NCBI GenBank assembly: GCA_944319875.1
Contig: CALUFR010000080.1
Span: 1 to 61,683 of the forward strand
Length of the DNA stretch: 61,683 bases
Direction of reading: 5' to 3'
From: an uncultured Bacteroides sp.
GTDB lineage: Bacteria > Bacteroidota > Bacteroidia > Bacteroidales > Bacteroidaceae
Below, piece by piece: positions 6,565 to 15,797 of the stretch. The first letter of the stretch is position 1, and each line of letters begins with the position of its first letter. Position numbers and translations under genes: made by a program. A model generated the notes under the pieces. That model was given only the letters and a program-made list of their open reading frames with translations, made no database searches and was not told the origin of the DNA.

Positions 6565-7674
6565 ATGAGGTATCTTATCGGGTTGTTATTGTTACTATCC
6601 ATGTTGTGCTCCTGTCAGTCAAGCAAGCGTGACAAGTCAGTTTATCATCCGGTGGAATGTGCGGAATTCCGCTTGCCACTGGACACGATCTCTTTGGCAG
6701 AATGTATAGCAAACGTCAGTTACATTCCGCTTGAAACCCCTGCCGAAGCCTTTATCTATGAGGCGGATAAAGTGCTGGTGGATGATGCCTACATTTACAT
6801 TGCCGACCTGAGGGGAGATAAAATCGTGGTTTATGACAATGAAGGGAAATACCTATATTGCTTGGACAAAAAAGGAAATGGTCCAGGTGAATACCTGGAA
6901 ATGAGGAATTTCACAACAGACGGTGAAAGACTTTATCTCATCGACAATTACCACCATAAGGTATTCATCTATGCGTGCAAGGACGGGGCTTTTATCGGGA
7001 CTAAGGACATGCCTTTGGTGGCGGATGACTTGGCGTATTTGGCCGACGGCAAATTCCTGTTGGGCATGATGCCCATGTCTGAACGCAACATGCCTCATTC
7101 AAACCATCTGTTGTTCGTCGTTGACGCTGATTTTCAAATCATAGGCAGACTGCTGCCTTATGATCCCGATGAACGTGTCCCGTTCGCTCCCTTGTCTTTC
7201 TTTACCTCGGATGATGACAACGTTTATTTCAGTTCCCTGTTTTTCGATGGCTTCACGGCTGTCCCACGAAGTCATCCGGATAACCTTTACCATATAGCCG
7301 TTGATTTTGAAAAGAAAATCCCCGCGGATATCCGTGGGAACAGCAATGAAATAGACAAGGGAGGTTACCAATACCTGGCTTCGACGCCCGTTTGTTGCGG
7401 CAATTATTGGGCTGCCGATGTATTAGCCGGAGACTATATCCAGACTTGCGTGTATGACAGGAGGCGACAACGCTTCATGGGCAACAGTGAGACAAACGCC
7501 GCCGGCATATTGTTCTTCCCAAAGGCGGGTTACCAGGGTAAGTTCATCTCGTATCTGGCGGACATGGAAATCTACAAAGAATTGATGAGCGCAGGCTTCC
7601 CGAAAGCCGATGCAAAGGCGGAAAAAAGCTTGATGGATGAAGGAGCCGTATTGATAGTCTATGCCATGAAGTGA
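6565..7674 (+). CDS. Six-bladed beta-propeller lipoprotein
   Basis: 369 residues. The signal peptide ends in a lipobox LCSC with Cys17. The rest resembles the six-bladed (NHL-like) propeller lipoproteins common in Bacteroides: ISLAECIANVSYIPLET near the start, then repeated blade segments such as DDAYIYIADLRGDKIVVYDNEGKYLYCLDKKGNGPGEY and GERLYLIDNYHHKVFIYACKDG. The G-x-G-PGEY loop is a hallmark of this family. The function of the family is unknown; a surface or periplasmic binding role is likely. It has its own promoter and ends just before the repeat block at 7.7-8.0 kb. Confidence 0.85.
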   Translation: MRYLIGLLLLLSMLCSCQSSKRDKSVYHPVECAEFRLPLDTISLAECIANVSYIPLETPAEAFIYEADKVLVDDAYIYIADLRGDKIVVYDNEGKYLYCLDKKGNGPGEYLEMRNFTTDGERLYLIDNYHHKVFIYACKDGAFIGTKDMPLVADDLAYLADGKFLLGMMPMSERNMPHSNHLLFVVDADFQIIGRLLPYDPDERVPFAPLSFFTSDDDNVYFSSLFFDGFTAVPRSHPDNLYHIAVDFEKKIPADIRGNSNEIDKGGYQYLASTPVCCGNYWAADVLAGDYIQTCVYDRRRQRFMGNSETNAAGILFFPKAGYQGKFISYLADMEIYKELMSAGFPKADAKAEKSLMDEGAVLIVYAMK

Positions 7675-7823
7675 AGGCTCGACACAATTGTGAAGTTTCA
7701 CGTGAAGGATGTATCCTTCACCGTATTCTATTGTATAGCAATTGGTTATATTCCCGTGAAGGCGTGAAGGATGTTTCGGGGAAAGTGATTACAGGGGAGG
7801 ACAAACAGCTCCTTTCACACACC

Positions 7824-7881
7824 CAAAGTGGCACTCTACATCTCTCAAGTGGCACTTTACGTTGCTCAAGTGGCACTTGAG
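7824..7881. repeat. 21-bp tandem array, core AGTGGCACT
   Basis: Three units with the core AGTGGCACT at 7827, 7848 and 7869, exactly 21 bases apart. The core is a dyad (AGTG-G-CACT). In the third unit it extends to CTCAAGTGGCACTTGAG (7865-7881), a 17-base perfect dyad around one central base. The same core, in the opposite orientation and with the same period, recurs at 50506-50568. Confidence 0.85.
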
Positions 7882-7933
7882 GAAGCTGAAGAAGCTGTTT
7901 GTGAAAGCTGTTTCTCACGCTTTTGCGTGAGCA

Positions 7934-8022
7934 CCTCACGGCACGTGTCGTCACCTCCTCACGCCCCGTGCCGTCACCACCTCATGACACGTGTCGTCAT
8001 TACCTCACGCCCCGTGTCGTCA
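7934..8022. repeat. 23-bp tandem array, core CACG-CCC-CGTG
   Basis: Four units ending in GTCGTCA or GCCGTCA at 7953, 7976, 7999 and 8022, exactly 23 bases apart. Units alternate between CTCACGCCCCGTG (dyad CACG-CCC-CGTG) and GACACGTGTC or GGCACGTGTC (dyad centred on CACGTG). Confidence 0.85.
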
Positions 8023-8098
8023 GACAGCGCCATTTTATACGGTCTGTCTAACGAAACCGGCATCGAGTGCGGAGATGAAGGAGAGAGGGAAGGGGGAG

Positions 8099-8130
8099 TT
8101 TGTCAGGCTGAAACGAAAGTCGTATTTTTG
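8099..8130 (+). promoter_or_regulatory. Promoter for the ATP-grasp-like gene
   Basis: TTTG (8099-8102), a 20-base spacer and TATTTTTG (8123-8130), 56 bases before the GTG start at 8187. Confidence 0.7.
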
Positions 8131-8186
8131 TCTCCTAAAATAAGGCATGTACGAGAATTGTAACCGCGTTTTAAGAATAAAAAAAA

Positions 8187-9356
8187 GTGAGGATACATTA
8201 TTTTAATCCCGATACAGATCTGGCTTTGGCTTGCAATGGAGGGCATTATATTGCGCCCGAGCAGGTGCGAGGCATGGCGCGCGATTTGGCGTTGCTTCCC
8301 CTATGGTATGCGGAGCCGGGCGAAAAAGTCTGGCTTGCCGATGGTAATGCGGTGCCTTACGCTTCGCAAATGAGCGATTTGTTTAATTTGCAAGTGGAGG
8401 CCGTGTCGGGTGCGGACGCGATGCGGATGGGCGAGGTGGAAATGTTGCCCTGGGGCTGGAATCCGGCCGTTCGTCATTTCTTCCTGAAGCAGGGTGTCGG
8501 AGTCGATAGCTTGCCGTCTGCAGATTGGATAGAGACTTATCGCGTGTTGGCTTCCAGGCAGACTTCTGTGTCTTTGTTGAAGAGAGTGCCTGCTGATGCG
8601 CTCTATTGTGGCGAGGCTGAGGTGCTCGGGTCGGTGGATGATTGCCGGGTGTATGCCGGACGACATCGGGAGGGTGTGGTGTTCAAGGCACCGTGGTCGA
8701 GTAGCGGGAAGGGCTTGTGCTGGTGTCGGGGTGAGTTTTCGGTAGCCGCCGGCTGGTGCGGGCGTGTATTGCGGGAGCAGGGTGCGGTTGTCGCTTCCCC
8801 TATTTATGATAAGGTGGAAGATTTTGCCATGGAATTCGTCATTAACTCTTGGGGTGCGGTTGTCTTCGAAGGTTATTCTTTGTTTGCGACGGATGGTCGT
8901 GGGCGCTATCTGGGCAATCGCGTCCTTTCGTCTGCCGCTTTTGAGGAATACATGTCGCGTTATGTCTCCGTCGAGGGCCTGCATGCCTTGCGCAGACGGC
9001 TTATTTCTTTGTTGGAAGTCTATGCCGAGGCCGGTTATCGCGGCTGTTTGGGAGTGGACATGATGGTGTGCAGGGCTGAGGGCGGCTTCCGTATTCATCC
9101 GATGGTGGAGGTCAACCTGCGCATGAACATGGGGATTGTGGCGCTTCGCCTGGCGGAGCGTGTGCTGGCTTCCGATTTGAGCGGACATTTCCGCATCGAA
9201 CATTATCCGAGTCCTTCGGCTTTGCAGGAGGCTGCCGGACGCAGGCAACTGGAGTCGCCTCCTGTCGTGAAGGGTGGCCGACTGGTCGGTGGATGCCTTC
9301 CGCTGGTGCCGGTTACGGCGGAAAGCCGTTGCGTGGCTTTGCTGGAGGTGGATTAG
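8187..9356 (+). CDS. ATP-grasp-like protein of unknown substrate
   Basis: 389 residues, starting with GTG (VRIHYFNPDTDLALA). The N-terminal part is a unique domain of about 110 residues. The segment VVFKAPWSSSGKG (about 165-177) looks like the ATP-binding loop of the ATP-grasp fold, and MVEVNLRMNMG near residue 310 looks like its metal-binding E-x-N motif. Such enzymes join a carboxylate to an amine or thiol via an acyl phosphate. The substrate cannot be inferred. The stop codon overlaps the stop of the convergent GHL10 gene by 4 bases. The gene has its own promoter after the repeat block. Confidence 0.7.
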   Translation: MRIHYFNPDTDLALACNGGHYIAPEQVRGMARDLALLPLWYAEPGEKVWLADGNAVPYASQMSDLFNLQVEAVSGADAMRMGEVEMLPWGWNPAVRHFFLKQGVGVDSLPSADWIETYRVLASRQTSVSLLKRVPADALYCGEAEVLGSVDDCRVYAGRHREGVVFKAPWSSSGKGLCWCRGEFSVAAGWCGRVLREQGAVVASPIYDKVEDFAMEFVINSWGAVVFEGYSLFATDGRGRYLGNRVLSSAAFEEYMSRYVSVEGLHALRRRLISLLEVYAEAGYRGCLGVDMMVCRAEGGFRIHPMVEVNLRMNMGIVALRLAERVLASDLSGHFRIEHYPSPSALQEAAGRRQLESPPVVKGGRLVGGCLPLVPVTAESRCVALLEVD

Positions 9357-10831
9357 TAGCGGCTTGCGGTGGCGGAAGGTGCGCTTTCGTTGCCATATCT
9401 GTCTGTGGCCGTCACGACGAAGTGGCGGCGTGAGTTCCACGGCAGGATGGGAGCATAGACGTATTCTGTCTGGCGTATGCCCGTGGCTACGATGTTGGCA
9501 GGGTCTTGTGTGTTGACGGGCAGCTCGTCCGAGGCATAAACCACGTAGGTGGGTGCGTTGCGTTGGTCGTTGTCTGTGGCGGCTTGCCAGCGCAGGCGCG
9601 TGTATCCGTCGGCAATCCGTTCGCAAGTCAGGCCGGTAGGCGGGGCGGGTGCTATGCTGTCCGCCCATGTCATGGGCGGTTGTAGGGCAGGGTAGGCGTA
9701 GAATTCCTGTTGCAGGGCGTCATAAAGATTTTTTGTGTTGTCTGTCACGAATTTCACCCGATAGTGCGCCTCTCCGGCGAGGTGGTGACGGCGCACGAAG
9801 TTGATTTGTCGTTTGATTTCGTCCAGACTCCAGTCTCCTTCATTGGGGTGGAGGAAGTAGATGCCCAGGCCGGGCACTACATGGCGACCGTTACTTTGCT
9901 CCTGCCAGTCGAGGGCAAACGGATAGAAGGCGTTGCCGCGGAAGTACATCATGGGGTAAATCTGATCCTGGATACCTTCGCCCAGCCATCCCTGTACATC
10001 CTGATGGACGGTGTGGAAGGCGTTCCATCCGTTGGATGAGTAGCGGCTCGTGTCGCGGAATTTCCCGACGGGGCAGGTGCTGACCTTAACCCAGGTTTTC
10101 AGCCGTTTTACACCTTTATATATATAGCGCAGGATTTCCGTGATGTTGTCCCTCCGCCATTGGTCAAGACTCCGGCCGTTGCCATACTTCCGATAGTCGT
10201 ATCTGTCGGGAAAGCGTAAGGCGCGTTCGGGGTAACGCAGGTAGTCGAAGTGTACGCCGTCCACGTCATATCTTTCCACCACTTCCTTGACCAGGCTCAT
10301 CAGGTATTCTTTGGTTTTGGGATTACCGGGGTTGAGGAAATATTCGCGCTTGTAGGGCACGCAGATGCCGGGCTGCCGGCGGGTGACCGACCGCTTGCCC
10401 AGCGAGGCTACATGCTTGCGTCCTCCCAACGGGATGGTCACCATCCAGGCGTGACACTCCATTCCCCGTTTGTGGCATTCCTCCACGGCGAAGGCCAACG
10501 GGTCATAGCCGGGGTCTTTGCCGCTTTCGCCTGTCAGGATGGAGTTATAAGGCTCAATGTCCGACCGGTAGAGCACATCACCGCGCGTGCGCGTCTGAAA
10601 CAAGATGGTGTTGAAGTTGGCGGCTTTCAGTTTGTCCAATATTTCCACCAACTCCTCTTTCTGCTTCCGGATGCCTGCCGGCGTGGTCGCCTTGGTGCGC
10701 GGCCAGTCGAGGCCGTAGACGGCGGTTATCCATGCGGCGCGCACCTCGTGTTTGGGGGCGGGCTGCGCGGACAGGTTGAATATTATCAGACAGCTGAAGG
10801 CGATCAGCAGGTATATGCGGTTCATGCTCAT
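9353..10831 (-). CDS. GHL10-family glycoside hydrolase-like secreted protein (paralogue 1)
   Basis: 492 residues with a signal peptide (MNRIYLLIAFSCLIIFNLSAQ). The core (about 30-400) is the GHL10 (DUF187) TIM barrel: EVRAAWITAVYGLDWP, FNTILFQTRTRGDVLY, ECHKRGMECHAWM and YDVDGVHFDYLRYP. The C-terminus (about 410-492, PAPPTGLTCERIADGYTRLRWQA) is a fibronectin type III-like domain. The family is predicted to act on glycans or peptidoglycan in the envelope; no substrate is established from sequence. The gene at 21069-22595 is a clear paralogue. Met3 is an alternative start. Confidence 0.88.
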   Translation of the reverse strand: MSMNRIYLLIAFSCLIIFNLSAQPAPKHEVRAAWITAVYGLDWPRTKATTPAGIRKQKEELVEILDKLKAANFNTILFQTRTRGDVLYRSDIEPYNSILTGESGKDPGYDPLAFAVEECHKRGMECHAWMVTIPLGGRKHVASLGKRSVTRRQPGICVPYKREYFLNPGNPKTKEYLMSLVKEVVERYDVDGVHFDYLRYPERALRFPDRYDYRKYGNGRSLDQWRRDNITEILRYIYKGVKRLKTWVKVSTCPVGKFRDTSRYSSNGWNAFHTVHQDVQGWLGEGIQDQIYPMMYFRGNAFYPFALDWQEQSNGRHVVPGLGIYFLHPNEGDWSLDEIKRQINFVRRHHLAGEAHYRVKFVTDNTKNLYDALQQEFYAYPALQPPMTWADSIAPAPPTGLTCERIADGYTRLRWQAATDNDQRNAPTYVVYASDELPVNTQDPANIVATGIRQTEYVYAPILPWNSRRHFVVTATDRYGNESAPSATASRY

Positions 10832-10946
10832 GACGGTTTGTCCTTTTCTTCTCTGTTTTTGTCGGCGAATTTACAAAAACTCTTTTAATATGATGTCATT
10901 TAATCTGAAAACCATTACATTTGTGCGCTAAATAAAAGAAACTACT

Positions 10947-12380
10947 ATGATTACGTTTACAATCGCCCTGCTGGCGTTAATAGCCGGGTATTTTCTCTAT
11001 GGACGGGTCGTGGAGCGCATCTTCGGCCCTGACGGCCGTCCCACTCCTGCCCTGACACAAACCGACGGCGTAGACTTCATTCCCTTGCCTACGTGGAAGA
11101 TTTTCATGATTCAGTTCTTGAACATTGCCGGAGTAGGCCCCATCTTCGGAGCCATCATGGGAGCCATGTTTGGCACTGCTTCCTATCTGTGGATTGTGCT
11201 GGGAAGTATCTTTGCGGGGGCTGTCCATGATTATCTGAGCGGTATGCTTTCATTGCGCAACGGCGGGGAAAGCCTGCCCGAGCTTATCGGACGCTATCTG
11301 GGACTACCCACCAAGCAGGTGATGCGCGGCTTTACCGTGATACTGATGATGCTCGTGGGGGCTGTGTTTGTGGCTTCACCCGCAGGGTTGCTGGCCAAGC
11401 TTACGCCCGAGGCACTTGACGTGAATTTCTGGATTATCGTTATCTTCGTCTATTATATCCTGGCTACTTTGCTTCCCATTGATAAGATTATCGGTAAAAT
11501 CTATCCCCTCTTTGCCATCGCTTTGCTTTTCATGGCGGTGGGGCTCCTGGTGATGTTTTATGTAAAGTCACCCGATTTGCCCGAACTTTGGGAGGGCTTG
11601 CAGAACACGCATCCGCAGGCTTCTTCCAACCCCATTTTCCCGATGATGTTCGTGTCCATCGCGTGCGGTGCCATTTCCGGGTTCCATGCCACGCAAAGTC
11701 CCTTGATGGCGCGTTGCATGACGAGCGAACGTCACGGCCGCCCCATCTTCTACGGTGCCATGATTACCGAGGGAATTGTAGCTTTGATTTGGGCCACGGT
11801 AGCCACTTACTTCTTCCACGAGAACGGCATGGGAGTGAGCGATGCTTCCGTCGTGGTGTTCGACATCAGCAAGGATTGGTTGGGTGAATTCGGCGGTGTG
11901 TTGGCTATTCTGGGTGTGGTGGCCGCTCCTATCACCAGCGGCGACACGGCCTTCCGCTCGGCTCGTCTCATCGTGGCCGATTTCCTGAAGCTGGATCAGA
12001 AGTCCGTACGCCGCCGCTTGTATATATGCGTCCCCATGTTCATGGCCGCTACCGCCCTGCTTATCTATAGCTTGCGCGACGCCGACGGTTTCCAGGTTAT
12101 CTGGCGTTACTTCGCTTGGGCCAACCAGACGCTTTCAGTGTTCACCTTGTGGGCCGTTACGGTGTGGCTGGCGCGCGAGCGTGCCCGCTTTAGCTTTTGC
12201 ATCACCCTGCTTCCCGCCCTGTTTATGACCGCCGTATGCGCTTCTTATATCTGTGTGGCTCCCGAAGGTTTGGGCTTGGGTACTCAATATGCGGGCCTGA
12301 TAGCCGTGTGCGCGGCCGTAGTGGCCTTCATCTGGTTCGTTGTGTGGAAGTCCAGAGAGCGGACGAAAGGGTTAAAATGA
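10947..12380 (+). CDS. cstA: Carbon starvation protein CstA family transporter (short form)
   Basis: 477 residues with about 12-13 predicted membrane helices. CstA signatures include WKIFMIQFLNIAGVGPIFGAIMGAMFG, GSIFAGAVHDYLSGMLSLRNGGESLPE and GVVAAPITSGDTAFRSARL. The family transports peptides or pyruvate across the inner membrane. The protein is much shorter than the roughly 700-residue enterobacterial CstA and is close to the short form common in Bacteroidetes. A TACATTTG -7 element lies at 10916-10923. Confidence 0.9.
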   Translation: MITFTIALLALIAGYFLYGRVVERIFGPDGRPTPALTQTDGVDFIPLPTWKIFMIQFLNIAGVGPIFGAIMGAMFGTASYLWIVLGSIFAGAVHDYLSGMLSLRNGGESLPELIGRYLGLPTKQVMRGFTVILMMLVGAVFVASPAGLLAKLTPEALDVNFWIIVIFVYYILATLLPIDKIIGKIYPLFAIALLFMAVGLLVMFYVKSPDLPELWEGLQNTHPQASSNPIFPMMFVSIACGAISGFHATQSPLMARCMTSERHGRPIFYGAMITEGIVALIWATVATYFFHENGMGVSDASVVVFDISKDWLGEFGGVLAILGVVAAPITSGDTAFRSARLIVADFLKLDQKSVRRRLYICVPMFMAATALLIYSLRDADGFQVIWRYFAWANQTLSVFTLWAVTVWLARERARFSFCITLLPALFMTAVCASYICVAPEGLGLGTQYAGLIAVCAAVVAFIWFVVWKSRERTKGLK

Positions 12381-12399
12381 AGTTTTCCCTTTGCAGATA

Positions 12400-12429
12400 A
12401 GTGTGATCTCATATTTTTGGTTACATTTG
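12400..12429 (+). promoter_or_regulatory. Promoter for the small barrel gene
   Basis: TTTG (12400-12403), an 18-base spacer and TACATTTG (12422-12429). The transcript would start near 12435, which leaves the ATG codons at 12452 and 12464 as possible starts. Confidence 0.6.
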
Positions 12430-12463
12430 CGGGAAAAATTGTTTGATTAAAATGAACACTCAC

Positions 12464-12943
12464 ATGAAGAAACTGATGTTTACGTTTAGCCTGTTGTTGG
12501 TCACGGTTGTGGCTCAGGCGCAGTTCGAGAAAGGAAAGTGGTTTGTCAATCCGTCCGTGACGGGTTTGAACTTGTCTTATAATACTGAGTCGGAGAAAGC
12601 TCACTTTGGCATTGAAGCCAATGGAGGTGCCTTCGTGATGGACAATGTGGCGTTGTTGTTGCGTGCCGGTGCCGAATGGCAGGGCGGCGGCTCCGATAAC
12701 TACATCTTGGGTGTCGGCGGGCGTTATTACTTCGATAAGGTAGGCGTGTTTTTGGGTGCTGATGTCAACTTGAACCATCATGTGTGGACGCACGACAAGC
12801 GCACCCTTGTGGGCTTCGGGCTTGAAGCGGGTTATGCCTACTTCCTTTCGAAGACGGTGACCATCGAACCTGCCGTTTATTGGGATATCAACAAGGACCG
12901 CTCCGAATTAGGATTGAAGGTCGGCTTCGGATTTTATTTCTGA
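12464..12943 (+). CDS. Small outer-membrane beta-barrel protein
   Basis: 159 residues from the ATG at 12464 (MKKLMFTFSLLLVTVVAQAQ is a clear signal peptide); an ATG four codons earlier (12452) is also possible. The mature part alternates short strands and turns (WFVNPSVTGLNLSYN, HFGIEANGGAFV, YILGVGGRYYF, VGVFLGADVNLN, LVGFGLEAGYAYFL) and ends ELGLKVGFGFYF with a terminal aromatic, like an 8-strand barrel of the OmpA/OmpW size class. Function unknown. A long inverted repeat follows the gene. Confidence 0.78.
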   Translation: MKKLMFTFSLLLVTVVAQAQFEKGKWFVNPSVTGLNLSYNTESEKAHFGIEANGGAFVMDNVALLLRAGAEWQGGGSDNYILGVGGRYYFDKVGVFLGADVNLNHHVWTHDKRTLVGFGLEAGYAYFLSKTVTIEPAVYWDINKDRSELGLKVGFGFYF

Positions 12944-12960
12944 TAAAAGTCCGGAAAGAT

Positions 12961-13053
12961 AAAAGAGGGTGTGTCAGAATATAAAGTGCTAACTAAACTC
13001 TCCTCCTCCGGGGAGGTTGAATACTTCTCTACATTTTGACACACCCTCTTTTT
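12961..13053. terminator. Long-loop inverted repeat (terminator or MITE-like element)
   Basis: AAAAGAGGGTGTGTCAGAAT (12961-12980) matches the reverse complement of 13033-13052 except at one position, around a loop of about 50 bases that holds its own CCTCC/GGAGG hairpin. The right arm ends in CTCTTTTTGTG, so the whole can act as a terminator for the barrel gene. Size and symmetry would also suit a small non-autonomous element. Confidence 0.65.
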
Positions 13054-13084
13054 GTGAATTTTACAAGGCTCTTGTTATCTCTCC

Positions 13085-13134
13085 GCAGAACTTTTCTCCC
13101 ACCTTTGCAGAACTTTTCTCCTGCCTTTGCAAAG
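13085..13134. repeat. 22-bp tandem array, GCAGAACTTTTCTCC type
   Basis: Units start at 13085, 13107 and 13129 (the last partial), exactly 22 bases apart: GCAGAACTTTTCTCC plus a CCTTT tail. The junction to the third unit is the perfect dyad CTTTGCAAAG (13125-13134). It lies between the long inverted repeat and the TPP riboswitch. The rest of 12944-13219 holds no gene. Confidence 0.75.
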
Positions 13135-13219
13135 CGTGTTTGCGGGCACTCATTTAATCTTAAAATAGCCTATGTTTCTTTGAAATCTCATTTTTTATTC
13201 TTTTATTTGTCCCGGATTT

Positions 13220-13309
13220 CAGAAAAAGGGGTGCCTTGTGCGAATGCAATGGCTGAGATTATACCCAATGAACCTGATGCGGGTCATGCCGCCGTAGGGA
13301 TTTTTTTGA
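13220..13309 (+). promoter_or_regulatory. TPP (thiamine pyrophosphate) riboswitch
   Basis: The conserved THI-box blocks are present in order: GGGGTGCC (13228-13235), GGCTGAGA (13251-13258), ACCC-n-GAACCTGATGCGGGT (13263-13284) and CATGCCGCCGTAGGGA (13285-13300). An A run before and a T run after form the closing P1 stem. It lies 90 bases before thiE. GCTCCT at 13352-13357 is complementary to the thiE ribosome-binding site AGGAGC (13392-13397), which suggests control of translation start by thiamine pyrophosphate. Confidence 0.95.
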
Positions 13310-13400
13310 GTGTGTCCTGTTTGAACTTCTCATGAATGCGTCTGTACGGATGCTCCTGTTCTGTTTTCTATAATAATGTTCAATGCAAGAAAGGAGCGAC

Positions 13401-14024
13401 ATGTTTCAAGTACAGTTTATAACCCATTTTACCGATACAATCAGTTACCTCGACTCGGCGCGTATAGCCCTTGAAGGCGGTTGCCGTTGGATTCAGCTTC
13501 GGATGAAGGATGCTTCGGACGAAGAGGTGGAGCCTGTGGCACGGGAGGTGCAGGCTTTGTGCCGTGATTTCAATGCCTTTTTCGTGCTGGACGATCGGGT
13601 GGAGCTGGTGAAGCGTCTTCACACGGACGGCGTCCATTTGGGAAAGCTCGATATGCCGGTCGACGAGGCACGAGCCTACTTAGGGCCTGAATTCATCATC
13701 GGCGGAACGGCCAATACGTTTGACGACGTGCAGCGCCTCCATCGTGCGGGAGCTGACTATATCGGATGCGGCCCTTTCCGCTACACCACTACCAAGAAGA
13801 ACCTGGCGCCTATCCTCGGCCTGGAGGGCTATCGCACCATCCTTTCGCAAATGGAGGAACAGGAAATCAACCTGCCCATTGTAGGCATCGGTGGCATTGG
13901 GGCAGACGACATAGCCGACCTGAAGGCGACGGGCCTGAACGGCATTACCCTGAGCGGCAGCATCCTGCGCGCCCTGGACCCTGTGGGCGAAATGAAGCGA
14001 ATTATAGAATTAACCCAAAAATAA
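13401..14024 (+). CDS. thiE: Thiamine-phosphate synthase
   Basis: 207 residues from the ATG at 13401; an in-frame ATG six codons earlier (13383) lacks a ribosome-binding site, whereas AAGGAG lies just before 13401. ThiE motifs: CRWIQLRMKD, FFVLDDRVELV, DGVHLGKLDMP, DYIGCGPFRYTTTK and VGIGGIGADDI with the final NGITLSGSIL phosphate-binding loop. It couples the pyrimidine and thiazole phosphates to make thiamine phosphate. It is the first gene of the riboswitch-controlled operon thiE-thiC-thi4. A second, more divergent ThiE/TenI protein lies at 16555-17181. Confidence 0.95.
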   Translation: MFQVQFITHFTDTISYLDSARIALEGGCRWIQLRMKDASDEEVEPVAREVQALCRDFNAFFVLDDRVELVKRLHTDGVHLGKLDMPVDEARAYLGPEFIIGGTANTFDDVQRLHRAGADYIGCGPFRYTTTKKNLAPILGLEGYRTILSQMEEQEINLPIVGIGGIGADDIADLKATGLNGITLSGSILRALDPVGEMKRIIELTQK

Positions 14025-15755
<1,731 letters not shown>

Positions 15756-15797
15756 GATTGATAAAGAAACAAACGATTGATAACATTAATATTTTGA

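Larger units (their letters stand above)
7675..8098. repeat. Gene-free repeat block (dispersed composite element, copy 1)
   Basis: No gene is supported here. The block contains a GTGAAGGCGTGAAGGATG-type segment (7753-7773) that is identical over 21 bases to the reverse complement of 50678-50698. It is followed by a 21-bp-period array (7824-7881) and a 23-bp-period array (about 7934-8022). Upstream, GTGAAGGATGTATCCTTCAC (7694-7713) is itself a hairpin. Several frames stay open through the repeats, but their protein content is only repeat translation. Confidence 0.7.

Noticed and set aside
7824-8022. CRISPR-like array
   Set aside because: The repeats are contiguous 21- and 23-bp tandem units without unique spacers, and no cas genes are nearby.
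8301-9668. Long reverse reading frame of 455 codons opposite the ATP-grasp-like gene
   Set aside because: It is rich in His, Arg, Pro and Gln, has no domain, and is antisense to a gene with recognised motifs and a promoter; it is a shadow frame.
13036-13335. Forward reading frame over the repeat array and riboswitch
   Set aside because: It runs through the TPP riboswitch, and its sequence is translated repeat and RNA structure.
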